Shown here piece by piece: positions 54,893-64,000 of a DNA stretch of 64,000 nt. A program made the position numbers and the translations under genes. The notes below the pieces were generated by a model, which saw only the letters and a program-made list of their open reading frames with translations, was not told where the DNA came from and made no database searches. Numbering within the stretch: position 1 is the stretch's first letter; each line of letters begins with the position of its first letter. The stretch comes from Bradyrhizobium genosp. SA-3. Its GTDB lineage: Bacteria; Pseudomonadota; Alphaproteobacteria; Rhizobiales; Xanthobacteraceae. The stretch covers positions 1 through 64,000 of the forward strand of contig NZ_PSRT01000012.1 of the NCBI RefSeq assembly GCF_004212635.1, read 5' to 3'.

Positions 54893-56364
54893 TCCGGCGC
54901 CGTGGCCAAGAACTTGGCATAGGCATCCGCATCCGGCGGCTGGAAGCGCCCGGCGAGCCCGCCGCGCCTCTGGTTCTTCGCGCCGATGTCGGCCATCAGC
55001 TCGTCGAAATGGCGGTAGTGATAGGGCGCGACGCAGAGGCCGCCATAGACGCCTGCGGCCGGCCGTTCGACGCGCTTGAAGTGCAGCATCATCTCGATGT
55101 TGTCGCGCATGGCTTGCGCGGTCGGCTGGTTGGCGAGCTGGCCGTCGGCATAGCGCACCAGCCAGTTCGCGGCGAGATCGGCGCAGAGCACAGTGCAGAA
55201 CGACGAGTTGAAGCCGACGAAGCCGAGCTCGGGCAGGTCGGGGTTGGCGATCAGGCGATAGAGCCGGTACTGACCGTCGGCATCGACCAGCTTCTGCTGA
55301 TAGGCCGCGGGCAGGAACGGCACGCCGAGCTTGTAGCCGATCGCGAGCACAGCGATGTCGGCCGGAACACGCTCGCCGCCGCTCATCACGATGCTGTCGC
55401 CCTCATAATGATCGAACGTGCCGAACACGGCCTTGATGCGGCCGTCGGCGACCATGGGATAGAAGCCCGGCGTTGCGATCGGCACCGAGCAGTTGACGCC
55501 GTCCTCGATCCGCTCCTTCGGGACCATGTTGCACCGGTTGAGCTTGAGCTGCGCCTTCAGCAGGCTCTCCAGCCCGCGCCAGTTCGCCCACACCAGCGGC
55601 GCGGCGAGGCGGTAGGCGAGCCGCGCCATCGTGCTGATGCCCCAGCCCGGAAACATCTCCTCCTGCGCACGGATGTAGAGGATGCGTTTGAAGTTCACGA
55701 GACCGCCGATGAAATAGGGGATGCGCCAGACCGGCTCGCGCATCACGATGGTGACCTCGCGCGCGCCCGCCTTGACCGCGTTCACGGCGATGTCGGTCGC
55801 CGATTTCGAGCCGCCGAGCACGACGACGCGGCGTCCCTTTGCCAGGGCGGCATCATTGTATTTCGACGAATGCAGGATCTGGCCGCCGTTTGCCACAAAG
55901 CCGTCCCCGCCGGGGCAATGCAGCTCGCGCGGCTCGTTGAACTGGCCGGTGCAGACCGCGACGAAATCGAAGTCCTCCGAGGTCGCGCCGTCCTTGCCGC
56001 TCAGCGCGAGCGTCCAGCCCGGTTTGCCGTCGGCGCGCCGCGACATCCCCGCGATCTCGGTGTTGAGGCGCAGCATGCGGTCGAGGCCAAAACTCTTCGC
56101 GTAGTCGGCGAGATAGGCGTGGACCTGCGGCCCGGTCGGCCATTCCGGATAGGCGTCCGGCATGGCGCGGTCGGTGTAGCGGTAGAGCTCCTTCGGGCTC
56201 TGCGTCTGCACCTCCGGATAGGAGCGCGCCGGCTCCCAGACGCCGCCGAGATCGCCGCTGCGCTCGACGATGGTGACGCGGTGACCGCGGATGGAGAACG
56301 CTTTTGCGGCGGCAAGGCCGGAGACGCCGGCGCCGATCACGCAGACATGCTTGGGGCTGACCAT
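54877..56364 (-). CDS. Flavin-containing monooxygenase (FMO/BVMO-like)
   Basis: 495 residues. It has an FAD loop GAGVSG (11-16), GDLGGVW near 37-43, a second Rossmann loop GGSKSA near 183 and the ATG-like segment VLAIGYKLG near 345. It would oxygenate a heteroatom or carbonyl using NADPH; the substrate is unknown. It follows the cupin gene in the same orientation with two hairpins between them, so the two could be one transcript. Confidence 0.88.
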   Translation of the reverse strand: MVSPKHVCVIGAGVSGLAAAKAFSIRGHRVTIVERSGDLGGVWEPARSYPEVQTQSPKELYRYTDRAMPDAYPEWPTGPQVHAYLADYAKSFGLDRMLRLNTEIAGMSRRADGKPGWTLALSGKDGATSEDFDFVAVCTGQFNEPRELHCPGGDGFVANGGQILHSSKYNDAALAKGRRVVVLGGSKSATDIAVNAVKAGAREVTIVMREPVWRIPYFIGGLVNFKRILYIRAQEEMFPGWGISTMARLAYRLAAPLVWANWRGLESLLKAQLKLNRCNMVPKERIEDGVNCSVPIATPGFYPMVADGRIKAVFGTFDHYEGDSIVMSGGERVPADIAVLAIGYKLGVPFLPAAYQQKLVDADGQYRLYRLIANPDLPELGFVGFNSSFCTVLCADLAANWLVRYADGQLANQPTAQAMRDNIEMMLHFKRVERPAAGVYGGLCVAPYHYRHFDELMADIGAKNQRRGGLAGRFQPPDADAYAKFLATAPDYRAA

Positions 56365-56472
56365 GGGATTGCTCGCAATCAGGTGTTTGGACGCAAGCGG
56401 CTACGTTCGGCCGCAATGGGCGGCCGGCGCAGCTGCAAGCAGATGAAAGTGGACGAGGAGGCGGGCTGCCTC

Positions 56473-56556
56473 GAGCATGATCCGGAAAAGTGTGTAGCGG
56501 TTTTCCGGAAAGATCATGCTCAAACAACAACCTAAAGCGCGATAATCGCGCTTTAG
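56473..56556. repeat. Two adjacent palindromes between the cupin and monooxygenase genes
   Basis: GAGCATGATCCGGAAAA and TTTTCCGGAAAGATCATGCTC pair over 56473-56521; this element type is common in rhizobial genomes. A second perfect 12-base stem, CTAAAGCGCGAT / ATCGCGCTTTAG (56532-56556), contains the cupin stop codon at 56553-56555. Likely a transcription end or RNA processing point. Confidence 0.75.
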
Positions 56557-57002
56557 TCGTTGGCCTCGGGCGGCAGGAAGTCGACCTCGTGCAGTGCCGA
56601 GATGCGCACGACTTCGGCAGGATCGGTCAAGTTGTGTAGCTGGTTGAACAGCGCCTCCAGCTTCTGCATCGGCGAGACCCAGAACAACGCGCGGCAGGGC
56701 TTGTCGGACTTGTTGAAATAGCCGTGCGGGATACCGCGCGGCATGCGCACGAGGTCGCCGGCCTGCGCCTTGACCCATTGGCCGTCGAGCTTGAGGTCGA
56801 GCGTGCCTTCCTGCACCAGGATGAACTCGTCCTGGGTCGGATGGATGTGCACCGGCACGAACTGGCCGGGATCGCTGTTGGTCTCGAACGCGAAGGTGGA
56901 GTCGGTCACGGCCTTGGGGAAATAGACCTGGCCTAGGATGTTCCAGCTCTTGCCGCCATAGCCCGTGCCGTTTGCGGTAATGCCCTTTTCGAGTGCAGTC
57001 AT
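56553..57002 (-). CDS. Cupin-domain protein
   Basis: 149 residues with both cupin motifs: PVHIHPTQDEFILVQEG (two His and a Glu) and GIPHGYFN (third His). The single-domain fold binds a metal. Roles range from dioxygenase to sugar isomerase, and nothing here picks one. It is divergent from an AraC regulator and upstream of the flavin monooxygenase. Confidence 0.85.
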   Translation of the reverse strand: MTALEKGITANGTGYGGKSWNILGQVYFPKAVTDSTFAFETNSDPGQFVPVHIHPTQDEFILVQEGTLDLKLDGQWVKAQAGDLVRMPRGIPHGYFNKSDKPCRALFWVSPMQKLEALFNQLHNLTDPAEVVRISALHEVDFLPPEAND

Positions 57003-57189
57003 GCTCGCCTCCTCATGGATTCCGGCGGGGATGGAGCATCGGCCAGTCGTGGCCCGCCTGTCTATCCGCTAAACGAATCCGCAACGGCTGTTGCCATGCA
57101 GCACGACGATTTTGTAGGTGCGGCCCTTTTCGCCTCCGGGGAACTATTATAGGCTTAAAGCAATTCCGTGACGCGAAGCGTGGTCGACG

Positions 57190-58215
57190 ATGTCCGCAGC
57201 CGTGCTGGAAATGAGCGCGAGACCACCCGCAGCCGAACGGCTTGCGGATTTCGCCCGCGTCACCACTGATGATGTCGACGAAGCAGCCGAGCAGATCGGG
57301 CGCATCTTCTGCCCGCACGATCTCAAGCCGACGCGCGCGCGCGCCGCCGGCTTCTCCGCCCGGCACAATTGCGCGGCATTCGCAGGCTTTTCCATCAACT
57401 ATGTCGCCTATGGCGGATCGGTCAGCATCGATCCCGGCTGCCTCGAACGCTTCTTCCTGGTCCAAGTCCCGCTCACGGGCACCGCCCGCATTCGTGCCGG
57501 CGCCTGCGAGCTCGATGCCGTGCCGGACCGGACGGCGTCACTGCTGTCGCCGACGATCCCGACGCGCATGACCTGGGCCGACTGCGCGCAAGCGATCCTG
57601 CTGCTCGATCGTCGCATGGTCGAGCAGCGCGCCGCGGCGCTGTCGGGTAGGGCAGCCGGCACGGTCGAATTCGATCCTGTGATCGACCTGGACGTGGCGT
57701 CCGGGCGAGCCTTGCGCGCCAGCCTTGCCGAGCTGATGACGCTCGCCGAACGTCTCGGTCCCGCCGGCAGGCTGTCACCGGTCGCGATGGCCGATTGGCG
57801 CGAGGTTCTGCTCGATCACCTCCTCAATGGCCAGCGGCATGACCTGTCGGATGCGATCAGGACGTTTTCGGGCCGGGCCGAGCGTCTGCCGCGCGCGCTC
57901 CGCGCCGCGCGGGATCATCTTGCGGACAATGCCGGCGAACCGCTCGACCTCGCGCAGCTTGCCTGCGCCTCCGGCATCGGCATTCGCGCGCTCCAGCTCG
58001 GCTTCCGCCGTCACTTCGGCCTCTCGATCTCGCAGATGCTGCTCGACATGCGCCTCGCCGGCCTGAACGCCCGCCTCGCGCAGGCCGCGCCCGATGCCTC
58101 CATCACCGAGATCGCCTTCGATCTCGGCTTCACCCATCTCGGCCGCATGGCTGGCGCCTACCGCGAAAAATTCGGCGAGACGCCGTCGGCAACCCTGCGG
58201 CGAAGGTTGAGTTAG
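57190..58215 (+). CDS. AraC-family transcriptional regulator
   Basis: 341 residues. The N-terminal AraC-binding-like domain (about 20-200) is followed by a C-terminal double helix-turn-helix (DLAQLACASGIGIRALQLGF; ITEIAFDLGFTHLGRMAGAYR). This layout is common in activators of aromatic and alkane pathways. It is divergent from the cupin/flavin monooxygenase genes, which it probably controls. An internal ATG at codon 9 is an alternative start. Confidence 0.88.
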   Translation: MSAAVLEMSARPPAAERLADFARVTTDDVDEAAEQIGRIFCPHDLKPTRARAAGFSARHNCAAFAGFSINYVAYGGSVSIDPGCLERFFLVQVPLTGTARIRAGACELDAVPDRTASLLSPTIPTRMTWADCAQAILLLDRRMVEQRAAALSGRAAGTVEFDPVIDLDVASGRALRASLAELMTLAERLGPAGRLSPVAMADWREVLLDHLLNGQRHDLSDAIRTFSGRAERLPRALRAARDHLADNAGEPLDLAQLACASGIGIRALQLGFRRHFGLSISQMLLDMRLAGLNARLAQAAPDASITEIAFDLGFTHLGRMAGAYREKFGETPSATLRRRLS

Positions 58216-58246
58216 CCGCGGTGAAGTTGGGCCCGGGCGGCGATGT

Positions 58247-58402
58247 TCACCTCTCCCCAGCGGGGAGAGGTCGGATTGTCTGGCGATGCGAAGCATCGTC
58301 CAGTGCAATCCGGGTGAGGGGCCGCAGCACCCAGTGAGACTTGAACCCCTCACCCGGATCGCCTCTTACGATGCGATCCGACCTCTCCCTTCGGGAGAGG
58401 TG
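58247..58402. repeat. Dispersed hairpin repeat (long version)
   Basis: ACCTCTCCCCAGCGGGGAGAGGT at the left and ACCTCTCCCTTCGGGAGAGGT at the right enclose the inverted pair CAATCCGGGTGAGGGG / CCCCTCACCCGGATCG and a TCTTACGATGCGATCC segment shared with 13365-13519. It separates the AraC gene from the convergent histidine kinase. Confidence 0.8.
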
Positions 58403-58419
58403 AGCCTTCGGCGCGAGAC

Positions 58420-60288
58420 CTACTTCCGCGGCCGCGTCGTGCCGTTGTCTTCGGCCGCCTGCCTGCGCAGAAAAGCCTCGACGTCGGCCTGCACCGAGTA
58501 GGGCGTCGGGATCGCATCGCCGGCGGAATCGATTGCGGTGTCGAGACAGCGGCGCAGCATGCGTGCCAGCTCGGCCTTGCGATAGGGCTTTCTCAGCAGC
58601 GGCGCGCCCATCGTGGCGCGTCCCTGCGTATGCAGCGAATCATAGGCATATCCGGATGTGAACAGCACCCGCAGGGACGGCCGCGCGGCCACCATCTGCT
58701 CGGCGAGCTCCCGTCCGTTCATGCCGCCGGCCATCACGATGTCGGTGAAGAGCAGGTCGAACGCGGTGCCCTCGGCCGAAACGGCCAACGCTTCGGCCGC
58801 ATTGGCGGCGGGGATGACCTTGTAGCCGAGGCTCTCGAGCTGGACCGCGACGTAGTGGCGGACGTCGCGATCATCCTCGACGCAGAGGATGGTTTCCTTA
58901 CCCCCGACGATCTTGCGATCGTCATAGCCGGCCGGGCGCAGCGCGCTCGCCTCCGCCTTCGGCAGGTAGATGGTGAAAACCGTGCCGCGTCCTTCTTCGG
59001 ATGCGACCTTGATGCCGCCGCCGGACTGCTTGACGAAACCGAACACCATGCTGAGCCCGAGCCCCGTGCCCTTGCCGACCTCCTTGGTCGAGAAGAACGG
59101 ATCGAAGATGCGCTCGAGGATGGCCTGCGGAATGCCGGTGCCGGTATCGGCGATCTCGATCTCGACATAGTCGCCGGCATAGCCGGCGCCGACAGCCACC
59201 GCCTCGCGGACGCCGAACACGACGTTGCGTGTCGTCAGCGTCAGCTTGCCGTCGTCCAGCATGGCATCGCGGGCGTTGATCGCGAGGTTGAGCAGCGCCG
59301 AGCTCAGTTGGCCGCGGTCGGCGTAGGCGAGCCAGACGTTGCCGCCAAGCCTGGTCACGATCTCGACCTTCTTGTCGAAGGTCGCCAGCAGCAGCTTTGC
59401 CAGTTCCTCGATCAGCTCATTGACATCGATCTCGGCCGGCTGGAGCGCCTGCTTGCGGGCAAAGGAGAGTAGGCTCGACGTCAGCGCGGCGCCGCGGTCG
59501 GCGGCTTCGCTGATCAGCTTGGTGATGGTCGCAAGCGGCGGGTTGTCCTTGACGGCGTCCGCAAGGATCTCGATCGTGCCGGTGATCACGGTGAGCATGT
59601 TGTTGAATTCGTGCGCGATGCCGCCGGTGAGCTGGCCGACCGCCTCCATCTTCTGAGCCTGGATCAGTTGCTCCTCGGCAGCGCGCTTCTGGGTGATGTC
59701 CCTGACGAAGCTATTGATGATGGAGTGCTCTCCTACCCGTAACACCGTGCTGGACGCCTCGGTCAGGATGCGGTCGCCGTTCCTGTGGATCAGGGTGAGT
59801 TCGAAGCGCATGCCGCTTGGCGCGCCCGACAATTCCGGAACGAGCCGCGCCATGCGCTGCCTGAAGGCGGCGCGGAGCGGCTCGGCGACGATGAGATCGA
59901 CGACATCGGCGCCAAGAGCCTCCTCGCGCGTCCATCCGGTCAAGGCCTCGGCCTGAGGGCTCCACTCCAGCACGACACCGCTGTCGTCGATCTGAATGAA
60001 GGCATCGAGTGCGGTCCTGATGACGGCTTGCGTCATCTGCGCACTGTCGCTGCGCGCTTGCGACAGTGCGGCCGATTGCGCGGCGACACGTTTTGCCTCT
60101 GACGTCTCGATGGCCCGCGTGCAGAGCCGCGCGATCAGCGCTGCAACGGTGGCGCTCACCAGCAGGGCGACGAGCTGGGCCGTGCCGAACCCTGCGCTGC
60201 CGGTCACGGCATAGGAGGCGAGAAGGGCCGCAGCGGTCACGATGACCTGGGCGGCCATCGCAAGTGTCAGAAGCCCCCTGAGTTTCAT
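58420..60288 (-). CDS. Hybrid sensor histidine kinase with PAS and receiver domains
   Basis: 622 residues. Two membrane helices (about 7-25 and 33-55) are followed by a PAS domain (about 80-200), then the dimerisation/phospho-acceptor helix with His near 225 in GGIAHEFNNML. The ATPase domain has ADRGQLSSALLNLAINARDA and GTGLGLSM. The C-terminal receiver carries the phospho-Asp near 514 in LLFTDIVM. No output partner is adjacent, so the signalling target is unknown. Confidence 0.92.
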   Translation of the reverse strand: MKLRGLLTLAMAAQVIVTAAALLASYAVTGSAGFGTAQLVALLVSATVAALIARLCTRAIETSEAKRVAAQSAALSQARSDSAQMTQAVIRTALDAFIQIDDSGVVLEWSPQAEALTGWTREEALGADVVDLIVAEPLRAAFRQRMARLVPELSGAPSGMRFELTLIHRNGDRILTEASSTVLRVGEHSIINSFVRDITQKRAAEEQLIQAQKMEAVGQLTGGIAHEFNNMLTVITGTIEILADAVKDNPPLATITKLISEAADRGAALTSSLLSFARKQALQPAEIDVNELIEELAKLLLATFDKKVEIVTRLGGNVWLAYADRGQLSSALLNLAINARDAMLDDGKLTLTTRNVVFGVREAVAVGAGYAGDYVEIEIADTGTGIPQAILERIFDPFFSTKEVGKGTGLGLSMVFGFVKQSGGGIKVASEEGRGTVFTIYLPKAEASALRPAGYDDRKIVGGKETILCVEDDRDVRHYVAVQLESLGYKVIPAANAAEALAVSAEGTAFDLLFTDIVMAGGMNGRELAEQMVAARPSLRVLFTSGYAYDSLHTQGRATMGAPLLRKPYRKAELARMLRRCLDTAIDSAGDAIPTPYSVQADVEAFLRRQAAEDNGTTRPRK

Positions 60289-60431
60289 GGTCTCACACCA
60301 AAGACGCCAACTGCGGACCGCCCGGCCGCTCCGTCCGGCTTGATGTGAGCTACAGACTCCGCGTGGCTCCGTCGAGGGGCAATTTACGGTGGTGGCGGGC
60401 GGTGGGGTCCCTCAGGAGAGGGAGTACCGCG

Positions 60432-61064
60432 TCATCCCGCCGGCGGATCGGTCTGGCGCAGCGTCGTCACCCAGATCACGCGTGCCACCTGCTGGGTCGG
60501 GTTGTCGAACATGTGCGGCACGATGCTCGGAAAGCGAAAGCTGTCGCCGGCCTCCAGCACATGAGCCTGGTTGTCGAGCCACAGCCGCAGGCTGCCCGAG
60601 AGGATGTAGCCGGCCTTCTCGCCGGTGTGTTGCAGGAAGTCGGTGCCGGACGAGGCGCCGGGATTGAGCGTGAGCTCGTAGAGTTCGAGCTGGCCCTTGC
60701 CGTCAGGCGTGAGCGCTTCCTTGACCACGCCGCTGGCGGTGAGCCGCAGCAGCCGTCGGTTATTCTTGCGCACGATGTAGCGCTGCACGTCGGCGGGATC
60801 GCTGCTCTCGAAGAAATAGGAGATGGGAACGTCGAGCGCGATGCTGAGCAGGCGCAGCGTGCGGATCGACGGCATGGCGCGCGCGCGTTCGAGCTGGCTG
60901 ATCATGCCGGTGGACAGGCCGGTCTTGTTGGCGACGTCCTGGATCGAGAGGCCGGCGCGCTGGCGCAGCAATCGCACAGTCTCGCCGAGGCGCTGGTCGA
61001 CCGCATCGTCGGCCTCGACCGCCGGGGCGTCCTTCGGATCCTTCGTATCGCCGCGACCATCCAT
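60432..61064 (-). CDS. XRE-family regulator with C-terminal cupin domain
   Basis: 210 residues: an N-terminal helix-turn-helix (about 26-80, QDVANKTGLSTGMISQLERAR), then a cupin sensor (about 125-200, HTGEKAGYILSG and DSFRFPSIVPHMF). This family controls small-molecule transport or catabolism. It is divergent from the peptide-type ABC operon, which it likely regulates. Direct repeats in the shared promoter region may be its sites. Confidence 0.9.
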   Translation of the reverse strand: MDGRGDTKDPKDAPAVEADDAVDQRLGETVRLLRQRAGLSIQDVANKTGLSTGMISQLERARAMPSIRTLRLLSIALDVPISYFFESSDPADVQRYIVRKNNRRLLRLTASGVVKEALTPDGKGQLELYELTLNPGASSGTDFLQHTGEKAGYILSGSLRLWLDNQAHVLEAGDSFRFPSIVPHMFDNPTQQVARVIWVTTLRQTDPPAG

Positions 61065-61114
61065 GTCGCTCTCCCATGCATCATCTCAAGCCCCGCACCG
61101 CATCGGTCCGAGGC

Positions 61115-61182
61115 TTTAGTCGGAGTGAAAAAGTCGCGCATTCTAGCAATGCGATTGACAGCTGTATTTAGTCGTGATGAAA
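61115..61182. promoter_or_regulatory. Two direct repeats between the XRE and ABC operons
   Basis: TTTAGTCGGAGTGAAA (61115-61130) and TTTAGTCGTGATGAAA (61167-61182) match at 13 or more of 16 positions and are 52 bases apart, about five helical turns. TTGACA lies between them. Candidate binding sites for the XRE regulator. Confidence 0.5.
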
Positions 61183-61283
61183 TTTTGGCTGAAAAATTTA
61201 GAAGCACTAAAGCCCACTCCTGTCCCTTCGCCGGGGTCTCGGGGCGCGGGGGACGGTGCCGCGTGCGACAACGGAGAGTGGCG

Positions 61284-62975
61284 ATGGCAGACGGCACCGG
61301 CAAGTTCGGCGTTGGAGCAGTGCATCTCGGCATTCCGAATCGCCGCCAGTTCTTCCAGCTTGGGGCCGGCGCCGCGGCAGGATGGACCCTTGCAGGCAAC
61401 GCCTTCGCGCAAGTCGAACGCCCGACCAATCCGCCGGACAAGCCACGCGGGCAGGTGATCGCAGCGCTGTCGCAGGAGCCGACTGTCTTTCATCCCTTGA
61501 TGCCCGGCATCGAGGTCGATCAGGGCGTCTGGTGGCAAGTATTCTCTCTGCTCTGGTTCATCGACCCCGCCGGCAATTTCGTTCCCGACCTCGCACGCGA
61601 AATCCCGACCATCGAGAATGACGGCCTGTCGGCCGACGGTCTGACCTGGAAGATCAAGCTGCGCAGCGACGTGACGTGGCATGACGGCACGCCGTTCACG
61701 GCCGATGACGTCAAGTTCTCGCTCGAGCTGATCAACAATCCCGATTTTCGCGCCCGCAGCCGCGTCGGCCATAGCCTGGTCAAGGACATCAAGGTCGTTG
61801 CGCCCGACGAGATCCACTGGCGAATGGAAGCGCCCTATTCGCCCTACATGTCGATCCTGGGGTCGCTGACCTTCATCGTGCCCAAGCACATCCTGGAGAA
61901 GGTGTCCGATCCGAACGCCTCACCATTCCACAATGCGCCCGTCGGCACCGGGCCGTTCCGCTGGGGCGAGCGCGTGCCCGGCGACCACATCCTGCTCAAT
62001 GCCCACACCGGCTATCACGGCAAGGGGCCGTACGTCGAACGCGTGGTCTTCAAATACATTCCCGATCTCACCGTGCTCTACACCCAGTTCCGCACCGGCC
62101 AGGTCGACTACACCGGCCTGCAGGGCATCTTGCCGAATTTCGTGCAGGAGGCGAAGACGCTGAAGGGTCGCAAGATCGTCGTCTCCTCGACGTCGTCTGT
62201 GGAGCACATCGCGCCCAATCTGGAGTTCGGTCCCTTTGCCGACCGCGCCGTGCGCGAGGCGCTCTATCTCGCCATCAACAAGCAGGCGATCATCGATGCG
62301 CTCTATTACGGCCTGCCGACGCAGACCGAGAGTTTTGTGCCGCAGCAGGCGTGGTCGTTCCAGCAGGGTCTGCCGCAGCACAAATACGATCCCGCCAAGG
62401 CCAACGCGCTGCTCGATGCCGCCGGATGGGTTCGCGGCTCCGGTGGCGTGCGCGAGAAGGGTGGCGTCAAGCTGGAGTTCACCAACTCGACGACGTCAGG
62501 CAATGCGGTGCGCGAGCAGACCCAGCAGCTCCTGATCCAGGATTGGCGCGCGATCGGCGCCGCCATGCGCGTCAACAACATGCCGGCCGCCGTAATCTGG
62601 GGCGACTTCTGGCAGCAGTCGAAATTCAACTCGGTGCTGGTGTCCGTGAACTTCATGCTCGGCAGCGACCCAGACGTGACGCCGCGCTTCGGCTCCGGCG
62701 CCATTCCGGCCAAGGGCGGCCGCGGCTACAACACCTATCAATACAGGAATCCCGAGGCCGATCGTCTGCTCGGCGACGGCGCCAAGCAGTTTGAGATCGC
62801 ACAGCGCAAGACGACTTATGGCGACCTGCAAAAGCTGATCCGCAACGATCTCGCCATCCTGCCGCTGTTCCAGGGCTTCATCGCCGAAGGCGTGAAGGAG
62901 GGGCTGCAAGGCTTCCGCCCCAACATCAACACCTCGATCAACTGCTGGAACATCCGCGAATGGTACTGGGCCTGA
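61284..62975 (+). CDS. ABC transporter peptide/solute-binding protein (SBP family 5)
   Basis: 563 residues from the ATG at 61284 (GGAG upstream); the open frame back to 60345 overlaps the XRE gene in antisense and is not real. A Tat-like signal starts with NRRQFFQLGAGAA (Arg20-Arg21). The family 5 core has WKIKLRSDVTWHDGTPFTADDVKFS and the RAVREALYLAINKQAI signature. It binds oligopeptides or similar solutes in the periplasm and hands them to the permeases encoded next. Confidence 0.92.
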   Translation: MADGTGKFGVGAVHLGIPNRRQFFQLGAGAAAGWTLAGNAFAQVERPTNPPDKPRGQVIAALSQEPTVFHPLMPGIEVDQGVWWQVFSLLWFIDPAGNFVPDLAREIPTIENDGLSADGLTWKIKLRSDVTWHDGTPFTADDVKFSLELINNPDFRARSRVGHSLVKDIKVVAPDEIHWRMEAPYSPYMSILGSLTFIVPKHILEKVSDPNASPFHNAPVGTGPFRWGERVPGDHILLNAHTGYHGKGPYVERVVFKYIPDLTVLYTQFRTGQVDYTGLQGILPNFVQEAKTLKGRKIVVSSTSSVEHIAPNLEFGPFADRAVREALYLAINKQAIIDALYYGLPTQTESFVPQQAWSFQQGLPQHKYDPAKANALLDAAGWVRGSGGVREKGGVKLEFTNSTTSGNAVREQTQQLLIQDWRAIGAAMRVNNMPAAVIWGDFWQQSKFNSVLVSVNFMLGSDPDVTPRFGSGAIPAKGGRGYNTYQYRNPEADRLLGDGAKQFEIAQRKTTYGDLQKLIRNDLAILPLFQGFIAEGVKEGLQGFRPNINTSINCWNIREWYWA

Positions 62976-63002
62976 TGGATCAGGTGCGCAGGGCAGCCTG
63001 AG

Positions 63003-63953
<951 letters not shown>

Positions 63954-63957
63954 GCGA

Positions 63958-64000
63958 TGGCGACGGCGACCCTTTCCACAGTCCAGCCCGCCCCCGGCCA
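63958..64000 (+). CDS. Start of a second ABC permease (DppC type), cut by window end
   Basis: Only 14 codons are visible (ATG at 63958, four bases after the DppB-type stop; MATATLSTVQPAPG). The call rests on operon order: a DppC-type permease normally follows DppB. The N-terminal tail itself carries no family motif. Confidence 0.55.

Noticed and set aside
57139-57165. Second EcfG-like site before the AraC gene (GGAAC at 57140)
   Set aside because: No CGTT at the required distance; AATTCC is found instead.
60345-61283. N-terminal extension of the ABC binding protein
   Set aside because: Runs antisense through the XRE gene; the ATG at 61284 has a ribosome site and a signal peptide follows.

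Overview
The window is high-GC DNA and reads as a chromosomal segment of Bradyrhizobium or a very close relative. Three things support this: a D-tartrate dehydratase that, once one frameshift is corrected, looks nearly identical to the characterised B. japonicum enzyme; the PrkA/DUF444/SpoVR stress operon behind a general-stress (EcfG) promoter; and several families of hairpin-forming intergenic repeats typical of that genus. I see no rRNA, tRNA or CRISPR array.

Layout. (1) 0.1-7.6 kb, minus strand: a compact sugar-phosphate operon (tal-pgi fusion, gnd, zwf, pgl, gntK, then a HAD phosphatase) covering the oxidative pentose phosphate branch. (2) 7.6-8.5 kb is gene-free and ends in the EcfG promoter of prkA-yeaH-spoVR (8.5-13.3 kb). 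(3) 13.5-18.6 kb: an ArsR/SRPBCC operon with a tandem operator, small exported proteins, and a class III nucleotide cyclase fused to a SUMF1-like domain. (4) 18.6-23.3 kb: korC-korA-korB, a 2-oxoacid oxidoreductase with its own flavoprotein. (5) 23.5-28.7 kb: pqqA-B-C-D-E followed by a prolyl-iminopeptidase-like hydrolase; here the last two are joined in one reading frame. (6) 28.9-32.8 kb: DUF6894 protein, amidase, glutathione peroxidase, DUF3297 protein and frameshifted tarD. (7) 32.9-35.8 kb: a less GC-rich accessory patch with a phage terminase remnant and a frameshifted GmrSD-like (DUF262/DUF1524) gene. (8) 35.9-49.1 kb: malonyl-CoA decarboxylase, AraC/MFS pair, CPA2 antiporter with Usp domains, RND efflux pair, a solute-binding protein and an exported unknown. 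(9) 49.2-58.2 kb: an aromatic-type catabolic cluster (MHS transporter, FAH-family hydrolase, FAD hydroxylase, VOC dioxygenase, divergent GntR) next to a flavin monooxygenase/cupin pair with a divergent AraC regulator. (10) 58.4-64 kb: hybrid histidine kinase, XRE-cupin regulator and the start of a peptide-type ABC transporter operon cut by the window end.

Points most worth a second look: three single-base frameshifts in about 9 kb (pqqE/pip, tarD, the DUF262 gene), which are either consensus errors or real decay/fusion; the cyclase-SUMF1 fusion with a co-oriented periplasmic DUF4399 protein; the perfect tandem operator before the ArsR gene; and uncharacterised operator-like repeats at the GntR, XRE and solute-binding-protein promoters. 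I found no wholly new system that the sequence alone can prove. The accessory patch and the cyclase-SUMF1 locus are the best candidates.
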